DNA of 64,000 nt from Salisapilia sapeloensis (Eukaryota; Oomycota; Peronosporomycetes; Peronosporales; Salisapiliaceae): positions 23,996 through 87,995 of the forward strand of contig JAADVB010000055.1 in the NCBI GenBank assembly GCA_023334545.1. The letters are read 5' to 3'. The position numbers were made by a program, and so were the translations under genes. The notes below the pieces were generated by a model, which was given only the letters and a program-made list of their open reading frames with translations, searched no databases and was not told the DNA's origin. The first letter of the stretch is position 1. Every line of letters begins with the position of its first letter. Below are positions 9,166-21,148 of this stretch, piece by piece.

Positions 9166-11811
9166 ATGCCACGCACGAGGTCGCCATCGCGCTCTCGATC
9201 GCGCTCTCGAGGCAAGAGTCGAGGCAGGCCGTCTCGGTATCGCAGTCGGAGCGAAAGCCGAGACCGCTATCGTGGACGACGCAGATCTCGCTCGTATGAC
9301 CGTCGTCGGTCTCCATCTCGATCGCGCCGGTCGAGAAGGAGTCGATCGTACTCGTCTTCACGATCTCGATCTCGGTCTAGAAGAAGTCGATCCTACTCTT
9401 CATCTCGATCCAGGTCCCGTTCGTATTCTAGTCGATCCGAGTCTAGATCTCCATCTAGATCTCGATCACGATCTCGAGGCAAAAGCAGGAGAGACGACGA
9501 TGGACGTGAAAGAGATAGCAAGAAACGTGATCGATCTGACAGTCGAGATGAAAAGAACACGAAACGACAGCATACTGGTAAAGATGACAGGGATCGCAAG
9601 TCGGATGATGTAAAAGAAAAGGTAGAGGACAAAGAGAATGCTGATCGTAGCACTCCAAAGCCGGTAGAAGAGCAGGAAAACACCAAGCAGATCCAAGACG
9701 AAAAGGTGAATGTGAAGAAGGATGAGAAGACACCACCACAACTGTCCAAGTCAGAGGCTGAAGGCTCTAATGATGACAAGACGCCACCACGGTCGTCCAA
9801 GTCGCAAGCTAGACGAAGTAGTGAGAGCAAAACTCCTCCTCGTCGGCATAAAGCCGAAAAGGAAGACACCCCTCCTTCCAAATCGTCCAAAAAGGACAAA
9901 TCGTCTAAGAAGCGGAGTTCTCGTAGAAGCCGTCGATCGAGATCGTCTTCTACCAGTAGTAGCAGCAGCAGCAGTAGCGACTCGGATACTCCGGAGAAAG
10001 CTCCAAAGAAAAAGAGGTCTCCCAAGAAGGACTCTCCAAAGAAGGATGCTCCCGAGCAAGAGAGTGAAGGCGTATACCCCAAGCCCAACCAGCCGGATAT
10101 TCTAACGGAGAAGCGGATGACAAGAACAGGAGGCGTGTACATCCCTCCGTTCAAGCTCGCTCGTATGCAGGCAGAAGAGAAGGACCCTTCATCTGAGCAG
10201 TACCAGCGTCAGACGTGGGATGCACTGCGGAAGAGTCTGAATGGTATCGTGAACAAGGTGAGCATGAGCAACATCCGGTACCTTTTGCCAGAGCTCTTCC
10301 AGGAGAATCTAGTACGAGGTCGAGGTCTCTTGGCTCGGAGCATCATGAAGGCGCAGATGGCGTCTCCTGGGTTCACCCACATCTATGCTGCCTTGGTAGC
10401 AGTGCTGAATACGAAGATGCCTGAGAATGGAGAGCTCATCGTCAAGCGTGTCGTCCTCCGCTTCCGACGATCGCTCAAGAGAGGCGACAAGATCGTCGCG
10501 TTGGCTTTAGTAAAGTTCCTAGCGCACTTGGTGAATCAACAAGTGGTGCATGAGCTCTTGGCGTTGGAAGTCTTATTGCTCTTGCTTTCGAACCCGACGG
10601 ACGACTCGATCGAAGTGGCTGTCAACTTCACCAAAGAATGCGGACAGCTCTTGGCGGAACTCTGCCCTGAAGGTCTTCGAGACATCTTTGAACGCTTCCG
10701 AGGTATTCTACATGAAGGAGAGATTGACAAGAGAGTGCAGTACACGATCGAAGGGCTGTTTGCTATTCGTAAGAATGGATTTGCAGATTACCCTGCTGTA
10801 CCGGAGGAGCTAGACCTAGTCGAGACAGGGGACCAGATCACGCACACCACGACGTTGGACGAGAAGATCGACGCAGAGGATAAACTCGATGTCTTCCGCT
10901 TTGACCCCGAGTATGAAAAGAATGAAGAGATGTGGGAACAGATCAAGAAGGAGGTTCTGGGTGAAGATGATTCTGAATCGGAGGACGGGTCCGAAGAGTC
11001 GGAGGAGGAAGAAGAGGAGAACCAGGCGGCTACGCAGACGCAGGAGATCCAGGACATGACAGAGCAGGATCTGGTGAATTTGAGACGTACGATTTACCTG
11101 ACAATCATGTCGAGTGTTAGTCATGAAGAGTGCGCACATAAGCTCATGAAGATGCAGATCCGACCTGGTCAGGAGAAGGAGGTTTGTGGCATGCTGATCG
11201 AGTGCTGCAGTCAGGAGAGAACATATCTTAGATACTATGGTCTCCTAGGCCAGCGCTTTTGTCTTATCAAGAGAGAGTATCAGGACGCCTTTGACGTGTG
11301 CTTTGCAGAGCAGTACGCCGTCATCCATCGGCTCGAAACCAATAAGCTGCGGAACGTGGCCAAATTCTTTGCTCACTTGCTCTTTACCGACGCTTTGCCG
11401 TGGACGGTCTTTGAGTACATTCGTCTAAACGAAGAGGAGACGACGAGTTCCAGTCGTATCTTTGTCAAGATCCTGTGTCAGGAACTGTCAGAGCATCTTG
11501 GCATGAAGACGCTCAAGGAGCGGTTCAATGACGAGCTCATGCAGCAGACGTTCGCTGGTCTCTTCCCGCGAGAAAATCCTCGCAACACTCGATTTGCCAT
11601 CAACTTTTTCACGAGCATCGGTCTCGGTGGACTTACAACGGAACTGAGAGAGCACTTGAAGAATGCGCCGCAGATGATCATGCAGCAAGGCAAGAAAGAG
11701 GACGACAGTAGCTCGGATAGTTCCAGTAGTTCGTCCGACTCGGATTCTAGTAGCTCGGATAGCGACTCTAGTGGCTCAGATTCTAGTAGCTCGGACAGTG
11801 ACTCGGAGTAG
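9166..11811 (+). CDS. cwc22: Spliceosome factor CWC22 (MIF4G/MA3 protein) with SR-rich head
   Basis: A single exon of 881 residues starting at ATG 9166. Residues 1 to about 300 are Arg/Ser repeats and charged linker. The conserved part opens with RTGGVYIPPFKLARM, the CWC22 signature, and continues into a MIF4G HEAT domain (ALRKSLNGIVNKVSMSNI). The block LDEKIDAEDKLDVFRFDPEYEKNE links to an acidic stretch and a MA3 domain (LRRTIYLTIMSSVSHEECAHKLMK). The end is a long (S/D)n tract. Cwc22 escorts eIF4A3 to the spliceosome so that exon-junction complexes can be deposited. The N-terminal SR tract resembles that of animal CWC22. The gene is intron-free. Confidence 0.93.
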   Translation: MPRTRSPSRSRSRSRGKSRGRPSRYRSRSESRDRYRGRRRSRSYDRRRSPSRSRRSRRSRSYSSSRSRSRSRRSRSYSSSRSRSRSYSSRSESRSPSRSRSRSRGKSRRDDDGRERDSKKRDRSDSRDEKNTKRQHTGKDDRDRKSDDVKEKVEDKENADRSTPKPVEEQENTKQIQDEKVNVKKDEKTPPQLSKSEAEGSNDDKTPPRSSKSQARRSSESKTPPRRHKAEKEDTPPSKSSKKDKSSKKRSSRRSRRSRSSSTSSSSSSSSDSDTPEKAPKKKRSPKKDSPKKDAPEQESEGVYPKPNQPDILTEKRMTRTGGVYIPPFKLARMQAEEKDPSSEQYQRQTWDALRKSLNGIVNKVSMSNIRYLLPELFQENLVRGRGLLARSIMKAQMASPGFTHIYAALVAVLNTKMPENGELIVKRVVLRFRRSLKRGDKIVALALVKFLAHLVNQQVVHELLALEVLLLLLSNPTDDSIEVAVNFTKECGQLLAELCPEGLRDIFERFRGILHEGEIDKRVQYTIEGLFAIRKNGFADYPAVPEELDLVETGDQITHTTTLDEKIDAEDKLDVFRFDPEYEKNEEMWEQIKKEVLGEDDSESEDGSEESEEEEEENQAATQTQEIQDMTEQDLVNLRRTIYLTIMSSVSHEECAHKLMKMQIRPGQEKEVCGMLIECCSQERTYLRYYGLLGQRFCLIKREYQDAFDVCFAEQYAVIHRLETNKLRNVAKFFAHLLFTDALPWTVFEYIRLNEEETTSSSRIFVKILCQELSEHLGMKTLKERFNDELMQQTFAGLFPRENPRNTRFAINFFTSIGLGGLTTELREHLKNAPQMIMQQGKKEDDSSSDSSSSSSDSDSSSSDSDSSGSDSSSSDSDSE

Positions 11812-11847
11812 CAATACAAGACGTTTGTTTAGGTATACTCTCTTGTT

Positions 11848-13007
<1,160 letters not shown>

Positions 13008-13160
13008 GTCCACACTTGGTTGTCAATACGTCCCAAATTATATTTTTATAAAGCATTGATTGAAAGAGTCAAGTGTATGTTTTATAGTGGACATTCGCTC
13101 GAACTGCCAAATTGTGGTGGCATACGCCCGAGCTCGACTTGCAGTGGTACTGGGCGGCGC

Positions 13161-14154
13161 ATGGCGACTCCTTCGGCGTACAAGCATGTTCGGAAGCTTT
13201 TAGTCGGGCTAGGAAATCCGGGGAAGAAATTTGACGGCACCAGGTAAGTTTAATTGCACGCTTATAGCCCACATCTAGCGTTTCTGATGGATACTGCTGG
13301 CATGAAGCACTCTTTTGGAGATGGAAAAGATGCTAACAATGCTTTCATTTGCTCTCTATGTAGGCATAATATTGGCAATGCCGTGGTGAGTCATTTTCTA
13401 GAGACTTATGCCCAACAAGTGCTGGTATACTTGAAAATTACATTTATGCTGGTGCTTCGTCTAATGAGATCTATAACAGGGCACTAGTCTATCCTTTCGA
13501 CACGAATCCAATTGCCATGGAGACTTGTGCAAGTTCTCTCTTCCATTTCAGCATTCAATTGATCCTGGTGACCGCACGTCTCCCATTGACGACCTCATCA
13601 GCAAGTCATCAACACGTCGACGAGCAAAGACGATCGAAGAAGGCGTGCCTCACGCACAAGTTAACGTCGCTCTCTTGCTGCCTACCACGTACATGAACCG
13701 CAGTGGAGTTGCAGTCCGGTCGTTTATGCATACTCACCAGTGGCGTCTAAAGCGAAATCCTCTGTCATTGTCAACATCGAGCGACGAGCTCTTGGTCATA
13801 GCTGACGACGTTGCACTACCCTTTGGTACATGCCGATTCAAGCCGAAGGGAGGTGCCGGTGGTCAGAATGGACTAAAGGATGTCATCAAGAGCGCTGGAA
13901 CTGAGCGATTTGGACGGCTGAAGATTGGTGTGGGCGCACCAGAGTGGTTTACAGGAGGTACAGGTGCACCTCCTGGTACTGCAATGGACAAGTTTGTCCT
14001 CTCTCGCTTCAATGCCGACGAGCAGGACCAATTGCCAAAATTGCTCGAGTACACGAATGAGCTCTTGCGATTGTACCTGCATCGAGGTCTTAGTCAAGCA
14101 GCGACAGTTTCCAATAGCATGCAGCTAGAAGACTTCCGGAAGATCGCAGTATAG
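13161..14154 (+). CDS. pth: Peptidyl-tRNA hydrolase, bacterial type
   Basis: Hydrolyses the ester bond of peptidyl-tRNA released by stalled ribosomes. Exons are 13161-13243, 13364-13385 (22 nt) and 13480-14154. Splicing joins LLVGLGNPGKKFDGTR to HNIGNAV, restoring the catalytic His. NVALLLPTTYMNRSG carries the conserved Asn, and IADDVALPFG the conserved Asp. KPKGGAGGQNGLKDV is the family signature. An alternative upstream ATG in frame at 13077 would add 28 residues (MFYSGHSLELP...), which might serve organelle targeting. I prefer 13161 for its ATGGCG context. It is divergent from kdsA. Confidence 0.9.
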
Positions 14155-14230
14155 AAAAATAGAGTCGAAGTTCGAGCGTCAAATTGTAGTTGATTACGCG
14201 ATACAACAATCCGTCACAAACTATCTCGCC

Positions 14231-15357
14231 ATGTCAAGGAATGAGGAGACAGCGATGCCGCCGCCGCCGGTGCTGATGGAGCGATATGATCCGAACGATG
14301 CGATCAAGCTGCTGGTCATTCAGGCAATAGGCTTGACGCTGGCAGTCCAGCTCACGGGAAGTTTGGAGGAGCATTTCGCACCAGAGCTGCAGGATCCGAC
14401 GTTTGTGAATAAGTGTGTCATTGTTGTATATAGCTATATTCGGACGTTGGCAGCTGACCTCCTGCTTTTCAATTGATAAGATCGATCGGGTCATTGTTGT
14501 CCATTTATTTTGCTATCTCCTTCGTCTTCCGCTTCGTCAATGAAGGTATTTCCACTAAAATTTCGGACAAGTAATGGACTTCTTAGCTATTTGCACTCCA
14601 TCCGACGATTAGGATCGCATGTCTTGTACGACGCAATGTGGGTTTGCAACGCCGCCATTGTCCTTGTTATTCATGGGCTATTCACTGGCAGACCATTCTT
14701 CGCTGGACTTGCTGTAAGATCCGAGTTTTACACTCTGTTGTCGGAAAATTAAGTCTTTTGGACATGGATACGTAGATGGCAAGCGTATCTGGCTATCAGC
14801 TATTCTTCATATTTGACCTCATCACGTATTGGTCGAGTGGGCGTACCAATTTCGGAACTTTACAGCATATCTTCGAGTCCGAGAACAAGTCAACACTCAA
14901 ATGGGTGTTTGCATCTCATCACGTCTGGTTCCTACCACTCTGCTTCTACGTATGCTGCTATTTATGAGCTACTATCCGACTTTCAGTTAATATCTATATC
15001 TTGTAGGTGACCATGGGACATGGAGGCATGCATGAGTCAAGTTTCTCGGCCTCCTTCTTGCTCATCTTTTATCTCATCGCCTACAGTCGACTCACGTCTC
15101 CGTTCGAAGTGAAGCTTGAGGGCGAGGACCGACCACTATATGTCAATGCAAACTGCGCCTACGAGTTCTATGAAGCAAAGTCCATCCCCTTCCTTCACGC
15201 TCTCGACCACTGGCACCCTGGTATCTACATACCTTACGTGACCATTGTAGGCAACATTTTCATAAACGGAGTACCGCACATGCTCGTGCTTGGGATTGCA
15301 CTGACGCTGCGATTCCATCCGCTTATCGTTGGATTTGACCAAGACAAAAGCGAATGA
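14231..15357 (+). CDS. Multipass membrane protein, possibly TLC-like
   Basis: Reads as about five exons. Hydrophobic segments include AIKLLVIQAIGLTLAVQL, SLLSIYFAISFVFRFV, AMWVCNAAIVLVIHGLF, YQLFFIFDLITYW, WFLPLCFYV, SASFLLIFYLIAY and VTIVGNIFINGVPHMLVLGIAL. A double His (ASHHVWF) followed by a distant TSPF recalls TLC (TRAM/LAG1/CLN8) proteins. That comparison is from memory and weak. Introns at about 14411-14480, 14715-14775 and 14951-15006 splice cleanly. The predicted intron at about 14546-14588 does not keep frame with canonical sites, so either the border differs or the copy has a frameshift. Function is unknown. Confidence 0.55.
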
Positions 15358-16498
15358 ATAGGCGAAAAAGGATACACTTTTACGTTCGAATTTGCTCTTC
15401 AGACTTGTTCCTCATCGTTTATTCCTTCGCTAACTTCTTCTCAAGTGGCGGTTGTGGGCATTAAATATCTGCTTTAAACCGCAGAAAACTCTGCAATTAG
15501 TGTCGTTGATGAACAGTTGTAGATTTTCATGTCAATCGCTCCCGTCATATCTATATCCTCCACTTTATAGAGAGCACTCTTTCGGACTAAGACTCGACCA
15601 GAAAAAATCGTTTGCTCTGCAGAGATAGCAGTAGTGCAGACATGTAAAAAAGCAGACTTGCATTCTTGTTGAATTCATCTTCGGGATAATAAAAGTATGC
15701 TTGGAAACTATGTTGGGCCGGACATGATGCAGGACACTTCAAAATGTAAGCAGACACTCATGATCTTTCCTCTTTATAACAACATTCCATCTGATAACAG
15801 AGCTAATGTCAGTACGCTAAACGTGAACTTAACCAGCAAATATATGAGATGAGGACTTCATTTTCGTGCCGAAAAAGATTCTATGTGGTAACTTTAAAGT
15901 CAAAATTTAAGTTACTTTTAAATTCTTTACAAGCATCAAGCTTTTGTTTGTGGTAAAAGCCTGGGATGCCACTTTAGGTAGCTCTGGATAGCGTCAAGTA
16001 TAAAGCAGTCAACGCAAAAGTCAGTAGTACTTGACGCGATACTGCTAGGTTATAATTGTTGTGTCCTACTAAGCCATGCAATCAGCCTCACGTTTTAAAT
16101 CTTTATTGTTAAAGTAGGTGTCCGTTTTACATATATCAAGGTAAAAGATCAAGCTTCCATGAGGAAGTCGGGTTCACCTGCCTAGCCAAAATTTTTGTTC
16201 ATCAGGGATGGAGTGCTTGCCATATCTACATCAAATTCAAGCAGTGCATTGCAACCATCTTTGCTATTCTTCAGCCTTAGCAACGATATCATTGCATTAT
16301 CGACTCGTTTGAAAGTCTCGGGATAGAGACACCACTTAGACATATCAGAATCCTGCTTAACCAAACGCAATCCTAGCTATTGGTAAACAATTTGAAAGCA
16401 CAGCGACTCCAGCTTTCAACGGTGAGGCTGAAAGCTCAAAGAAGATGGTAGGATGCCTGGTCTAGATCATTTTAAATAGACTGCACAACAAATTCTGA
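15358..16498. other. Gene-poor A+T-rich gap, 1.1 kb
   Basis: No convincing gene on either strand. The longest frame, on the minus strand at 16182-16370, lacks an ATG start and resembles nothing I know. The stretch contains a perfect 10-bp inverted repeat (listed separately) and a weaker stem near 15890 (GTAACTT/AAGTTAC). Confidence 0.5.
15991..16037. repeat. Inverted repeat GCGTCAAGTA / TACTTGACGC
   Basis: GCGTCAAGTA at 15991-16000 is the exact reverse complement of TACTTGACGC at 16028-16037. Partial pairing extends outward. The loop is 27 nt. It could be a protein-binding palindrome, an RNA hairpin or a mobile-element remnant. Confidence 0.5.
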
Positions 16499-18919
16499 TT
16501 ACTTCTTCGGGTGCATGTCTTGAAGGCTTTCTTCCACTACGACGACGGGTTGGTCTTGAAGCTTTATACGTCGAAGTCTACGGTTAATTTTACGCATAAA
16601 GCGGTCAGGACGAGGGTGGCGAACTGTGCCGTTATGACCGCCCACCCATCTTCGTCCACGTTTAGGAATGTGAGGCTTTCTAGGGGCTTCTACTGCTTGT
16701 ATGTTAACAGTTTGGTTCGAAGGCATAGCTAGCTTTTCCAGCAATTCTTCTTTTGCAATTTGAATCTGCTTCATTGTTGATAGCGGCTTAATTTCTTTCG
16801 TTAATCCACTGTAATACAGTGTCTGCAAGTTCTCTGTAAAGTTTCCACGCCGTATACGATCGATCTTTACATTGCTTGCTTCAGTATCTGTATCGCCACC
16901 GCATTCCTCTGCTATCCCTTCTCGAAGCGTCTTGATTATTGAAAGCGCTGAGGTATCAACACACCCAATATCGTTGTGGCATTCAGGTGATAGTAACTCC
17001 GTAGTTGTGTATGTGCAGTCTTCACCATTATTATGATGTAAAGGTGGTAGTTCTGTCACAGGAATGCGATCTCCTTCTACTCTACGACTACTGCTAATTG
17101 AGGGCTTTGGCTTAAAGTTATCAGCGACAAAGCTTGCATTGCTTATCGATGACAATCGCTTTCGATCGGATTCTGAGATAACTATGGTCGACAACCGGTT
17201 TCTCTCTGCAACAGCAAATCTTTCGTCGTGTGTCGTGGTCAGGAGTGGTGTTTCGTCATTTACTAGATCTACATGATCTTTTTGGGCTAGTCTTAGGGTA
17301 TTCTTCACGGCCATTATGCGAGCCCGGAGTGCTGGAGATCTCTTAGACTGAAATAATTTCTTCTTTTTCTGAGCTTTATCTGCTTGCTTTTGCTGCAACG
17401 TAATCAGCGCAGCACACTCAATGTCTCCAGTCAAATGCTCTTGACTACCACACCATCCGCAAATACACTTCGCGTCAATCATCATATCCTTGGTAGATCT
17501 GTAATCCATGCAGAATATTCAGAGGGTAACTATTAACGTAGGGAGCCTATAACTTACAGAGTTATGACGAGCCCAGGGTGGGCGAGAGCCATTGCCATCC
17601 GGGTTTGTCGCCAAGAATCCCTAGTGTTTTTGATCCATCGCAACTTCTGAAGTGTTTCTTTAATAAATGCAATGCCTTGAAGAGAAAAATAATCGCGATA
17701 GGTTTCTCGCTACCCATTCAGTCACTTCTTTTTTCATTCATGTTGGGAAATAAATACACATATGCACACTTACATCCATGACGAGCACCTTGACGTCCGT
17801 TATTGCGAAGAGGTCGACAGTACTCGCGACCTTGCCTGTAATTATCGGTAACTCATTGCAAACATCATGATCTTGATACAAATTGGTTTCCACAGCAATT
17901 TTTCTTTTTGGTATCTCAATTCTAGACCGTCGAACTGTACCTGGAATTGTGACTCGTTCCGATTGTCGAGACAGCGACTCCTCTACTGCGGTGCACTTCA
18001 CCACTTTCCCATTCGCATTAACATGTTGAATAATCGGCACGCTTTCTTGGACAACTCCTCCGAAAATAAAGAATAGGCAATTTGCCTCCGCTCCAACGCG
18101 AGCCAAGTAAGATCCTGCGGGAAATTCAGCTGAACGTAGACGGTTAGAAAGTCGAGAAAGCTCCCCGTGTGGCCATTTATCGAGAAAGAAAAAAGTCTCA
18201 AGTAGCTCTACTGGTGTAAAGTCTAGTTGATCGGAGTTGTTCACTCGGATAAGGCGTTGGTAGGACCCTCGTTTGAGACAAATAAACGATGTTGGTACAT
18301 CACATTTAATTGTGCATGAGCGTTTGGCCGTTGGGTCTAAAATGGCTACTTCGCCAAACGTACCACCGACTCCTATATGTTTCAGGAAGGTTCCAAAGTC
18401 TTCTGGTATTTCCTCTACCCTGCTATCTCGTCGTTGGCGATCAGTCTCTCCTGCAAGTGTATTTGCCGAGTTGCGCCGATGAATACGTAGTCGTTCTCCT
18501 TTGCTGTTTATAAATAAGGAGACAGATCCTTCAATGATGATAAAGAATGTATCGCCAAAGTCTCCTTGACGGCATACGATTCCATCTGTGGGTAGTTCGA
18601 GTAGCGTCATCTCCCGACAAATAGTTTTACAAACGATCTCCTGAGCACCTTTGAAAATGTTTGTGTTCAAGGCATTCTGTAGAACGTAGTTATACAGGGT
18701 GTCAATGTCTTGTGGTTCACGCGCTTCGGGTATTTTGACCAAGATAGAACGGAGCTGTCGAATCTCTCGCTTCCTCTCCTGCTCATCCAGCGTCGGTGGT
18801 ATGTACTCGTCTAGTTGTTGTTGGATTTGCTCCAGAAATGAATCTCGACGAGTGGATGCCTGTCTTGGGGCTTGACGGGATCTTGGATAGAGCAGTACGG
18901 ATGGAGATGCATCAGTCAT
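16499..18919 (-). CDS. Protein with two cyclic-nucleotide-binding domains
   Basis: Start at ATG 18919 (MTDASPS). Exons are 17774-18919, 17558-17646 and 16499-17498, with in-frame GT-AG junctions. The first CNB domain includes GDFGDTFFIIIEGSVSLFI and the phosphate-binding cassette FGEVAILDPTAKRSCTI, which keeps Glu and Arg. An insert between beta strands (ANTLAGETDRQRRDS) is unusual. The second CNB domain starts near ELLETFFFL and has a less canonical cassette. The C-terminal 330 residues have a Cys cluster (CICGWCGSQEH...C) and then basic low complexity. No kinase, channel or cyclase domain is attached. It could be a cAMP/cGMP sensor of the regulatory-subunit type without the kinase-inhibitor sequence (inference). 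About 740 residues in all. Confidence 0.75.
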
Positions 18920-19200
18920 TTGATCTATCCTCAAGTATCTGGCTTCTCATGCGCCAACCTTGTTGCTTTTCTATCTTTAGATTCCTAAATCGGTATTATT
19001 AACCAACGGTCTATCTCTATGGATGGATGTCTTTGAGCATGCTCTACTGCTAGATGAGCTACAACGAGATTTGCATAGAAGACGTAGATGCCCAATTCGC
19101 CAGCTTCAATACATCTTCAATAATGTATGCACTTTTGTAATGACTGATGTAGATTTGCAACTTAATTGAAAACCACGAAAAGTAGAATCAAAGCCATACG

Positions 19201-19734
19201 ATGTCCCTGTCGCTAGATCAGTCCTCCAGCGCCGAGTTCCTGCGCTTCCTAGCACGGTTCACCGGTGTATCAACGGCGTCTGCTGCCCGTGGACCTGTCC
19301 GCATTCGTGTGGGAAAGAGTACGGACCTATACCAGCCGACAGCAATCGCAAGGGCTCTCGCGAGGCAAGCGGATCGTGAGGATGAGCTCTGCGGTGCTTC
19401 TCCGCTCGAAATTGCCCTTGTCGCGCAATGGCTTGACGTATCCATGCATGCCATTTCAGACAACAACAAAGATTTATTGAAGCAGCTTTCGGAGAAGTTG
19501 GAGCAGCGACTGCAGACTCGGACGTATGTTGCTGCGGAGCGAGTGACCCTCGCCGATGCTGCATTATTCTGGGCGTTGAGAGAAAGCTTGGTGAAGATGA
19601 AAGCGGGCGACAAAAAGAATCTTCCGAACGTCTGCCGCTGGTTTGACCAGGTTCAGCACACGGCTGGAGTGCGAGGCTTTCGCGACATGGAGCTCGTCCA
19701 GTTCGAGCGCAAGCCCTTCGTCATTGCCATGTAA
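19201..19734 (+). CDS. GST-C domain protein, AIMP3/EEF1E1-like
   Basis: A single exon of 177 residues with a glutathione-transferase C-terminal fold. LEQRLQTRTYVAAERVTLADAALFWAL and LPNVCRWFDQVQHTAGVRGF parallel the EEF1E1/AIMP3 pattern (FTLAD..L, NVSRWF..IQH..G.R). There is no thioredoxin-like N-terminal half with a catalytic residue, so enzyme activity is unlikely. AIMP3-type proteins tether aminoacyl-tRNA synthetases in the cytosol. The threonyl-tRNA synthetase gene is the second gene downstream. An eEF1-gamma-like or MetRS-appended GST-C domain is the alternative. Confidence 0.65.
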   Translation: MSLSLDQSSSAEFLRFLARFTGVSTASAARGPVRIRVGKSTDLYQPTAIARALARQADREDELCGASPLEIALVAQWLDVSMHAISDNNKDLLKQLSEKLEQRLQTRTYVAAERVTLADAALFWALRESLVKMKAGDKKNLPNVCRWFDQVQHTAGVRGFRDMELVQFERKPFVIAM

Positions 19735-19844
19735 GCGAAAGGCGGAGGATAATCCATAATTCAAAATCAGTTGATGCCAGATTTGTCGTAAATTTTAGGA
19801 TCCGTTTCTTGTCCTTCGTGCTAGTCGCTGAAACGCCTCCATTT

Positions 19845-19860
19845 GGCATTCTTTCACTCA
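19845..19860 (+). promoter_or_regulatory. Possible oomycete initiator before the Kelch gene
   Basis: GGCATTCTTTCACTCA resembles the oomycete initiator core (YCATTYYCA) and lies 8 bp before the ATG at 19868. It would imply a very short 5' UTR. Confidence 0.35.
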
Positions 19861-19867
19861 AAAGAGG

Positions 19868-21124
19868 ATGAAGTCACCAGTGCATACTTCAGACGCGACA
19901 TCATCGACATCGTTCCCGTCTCCATCCAAAACGTTGGTCTCGACTGCTCAAAATGTTGCTCGTGATGTATCCATTACGTGGTCGATTCCAAAGCCCGATG
20001 GTATCCTTCCACGTGCCAGAGGAGGCCACTCGACTGTCGTTCTTGGAACTCTGCTCATAGTCTTCGGAGGTCATTACTTTAGCGGTCACGGTATCTTTGA
20101 GTATTTAAACGACATTCAGTGTCTTGATTTGGAAACGTTGACTTGGAGGGAAATCTTGGATCCTACGTCGACAGTCAACGCTAGGCGTATCAAGGATGGG
20201 AATTTAATTGTACCGGCTCCACGCTATCATCACTCAGCTGTGCTTGTGAACGACGAAACCAAGATGGTTATCTTTGGAGGTCGAGGGCGTGATGGTGTGC
20301 TTTATAACGACGTATACGCGCTCGATCTGACCACTTGGACATGGCAAGAACTTAACGCTTCCGGACCAGTGCCACCACCACGATTCGGTCATGGATGTAC
20401 CACTTGCTCTGACGATACAAGCATAGTCCTGTTTGGCGGATGGGATGGTAAACGGAGCATGGGTGACTTGTGGGTCTTTGATACTTTGGCTATGAAATGG
20501 GTAAAGCCGAAGGCTCATGGGAAGGCGCCGACACCGAGACAAAACCATGCCACAGCAGTTGTTCCTGGAACGTCAGACATTGTTGTCGTCGGAGGGTATA
20601 CAGTCCAGCCTTCCGCCGATACGCACATTCTACCCGTGTACAACCGCGACGCATTCTTCCTGAATACAAAAACGTTTACATGGACACGCCCTAGGATTGT
20701 TGGCGAGTACCCGACTGCGGCATTCGGTCATAGTCTAAACTTTGATGACGATCTAGCTTTTATGCTCGGGGGATGGTCTGGCACAGAGCGGTCGCCTCTT
20801 TTCATGGGCGACTCGCAAGTGCATCAGATGGCAAAGATGCTAGCGAGAGAAGAGAAGCTTTCCAATGGCGTCGAGTCCGCCGAGTCTCATCAGCAGACTC
20901 TCAAAGAGCTCCGAAAGGCGTCTGCACATATAAGGATTTTGGACATGAGTGCCAGCACGAGGCAGTGGATTCGACCAACGATGAAAGGTAGATATATCGA
21001 AAACCGGTACGGACACACGTGCAGTATCGTTGGTCCAACCATTTTTATCTTTGGAGGTTGGGACGGCAATCGAGCTCTAAATCAGCTTGTCATAGGCGAG
21101 TTCAGAGTGCACGAAAGGAAATAG
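19868..21124 (+). CDS. Kelch-repeat beta-propeller protein
   Basis: Single exon, 418 residues. Six or so Kelch blades can be read: RGGHSTVVLGTLLIVFGGHY, PRYHHSAVLVNDETKMVIFGG, PRFGHGCT..IVLFGGWDG, PRQNHATAVV..IVVVGGY, AAFGHSLNF..AFMLGGWSG and RYGHTCSIV..FIFGGWDGN. Each has the paired Gly and the downstream Trp (TWTW, MKWV, TFTW, RQWI). There is no BTB, F-box or signal sequence. It is probably a protein-interaction propeller in the cytosol. The partner is unknown. A charged loop (MLAREEKLSNGVESAESHQQ) interrupts the fifth and sixth blades. Confidence 0.85.
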   Translation: MKSPVHTSDATSSTSFPSPSKTLVSTAQNVARDVSITWSIPKPDGILPRARGGHSTVVLGTLLIVFGGHYFSGHGIFEYLNDIQCLDLETLTWREILDPTSTVNARRIKDGNLIVPAPRYHHSAVLVNDETKMVIFGGRGRDGVLYNDVYALDLTTWTWQELNASGPVPPPRFGHGCTTCSDDTSIVLFGGWDGKRSMGDLWVFDTLAMKWVKPKAHGKAPTPRQNHATAVVPGTSDIVVVGGYTVQPSADTHILPVYNRDAFFLNTKTFTWTRPRIVGEYPTAAFGHSLNFDDDLAFMLGGWSGTERSPLFMGDSQVHQMAKMLAREEKLSNGVESAESHQQTLKELRKASAHIRILDMSASTRQWIRPTMKGRYIENRYGHTCSIVGPTIFIFGGWDGNRALNQLVIGEFRVHERK

Positions 21125-21148
21125 AAACGAGTTGTCATCTAATCGAGT

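Noticed and set aside
9975-11811. Long open frames opposite the Ser/Asp-rich tracts of CWC22 and the RRM gene
   Set aside because: They mirror low-complexity AGY/GAY codon runs. Their translations are Leu/Ser-rich with no domain, while the plus or minus partner has clear homology.
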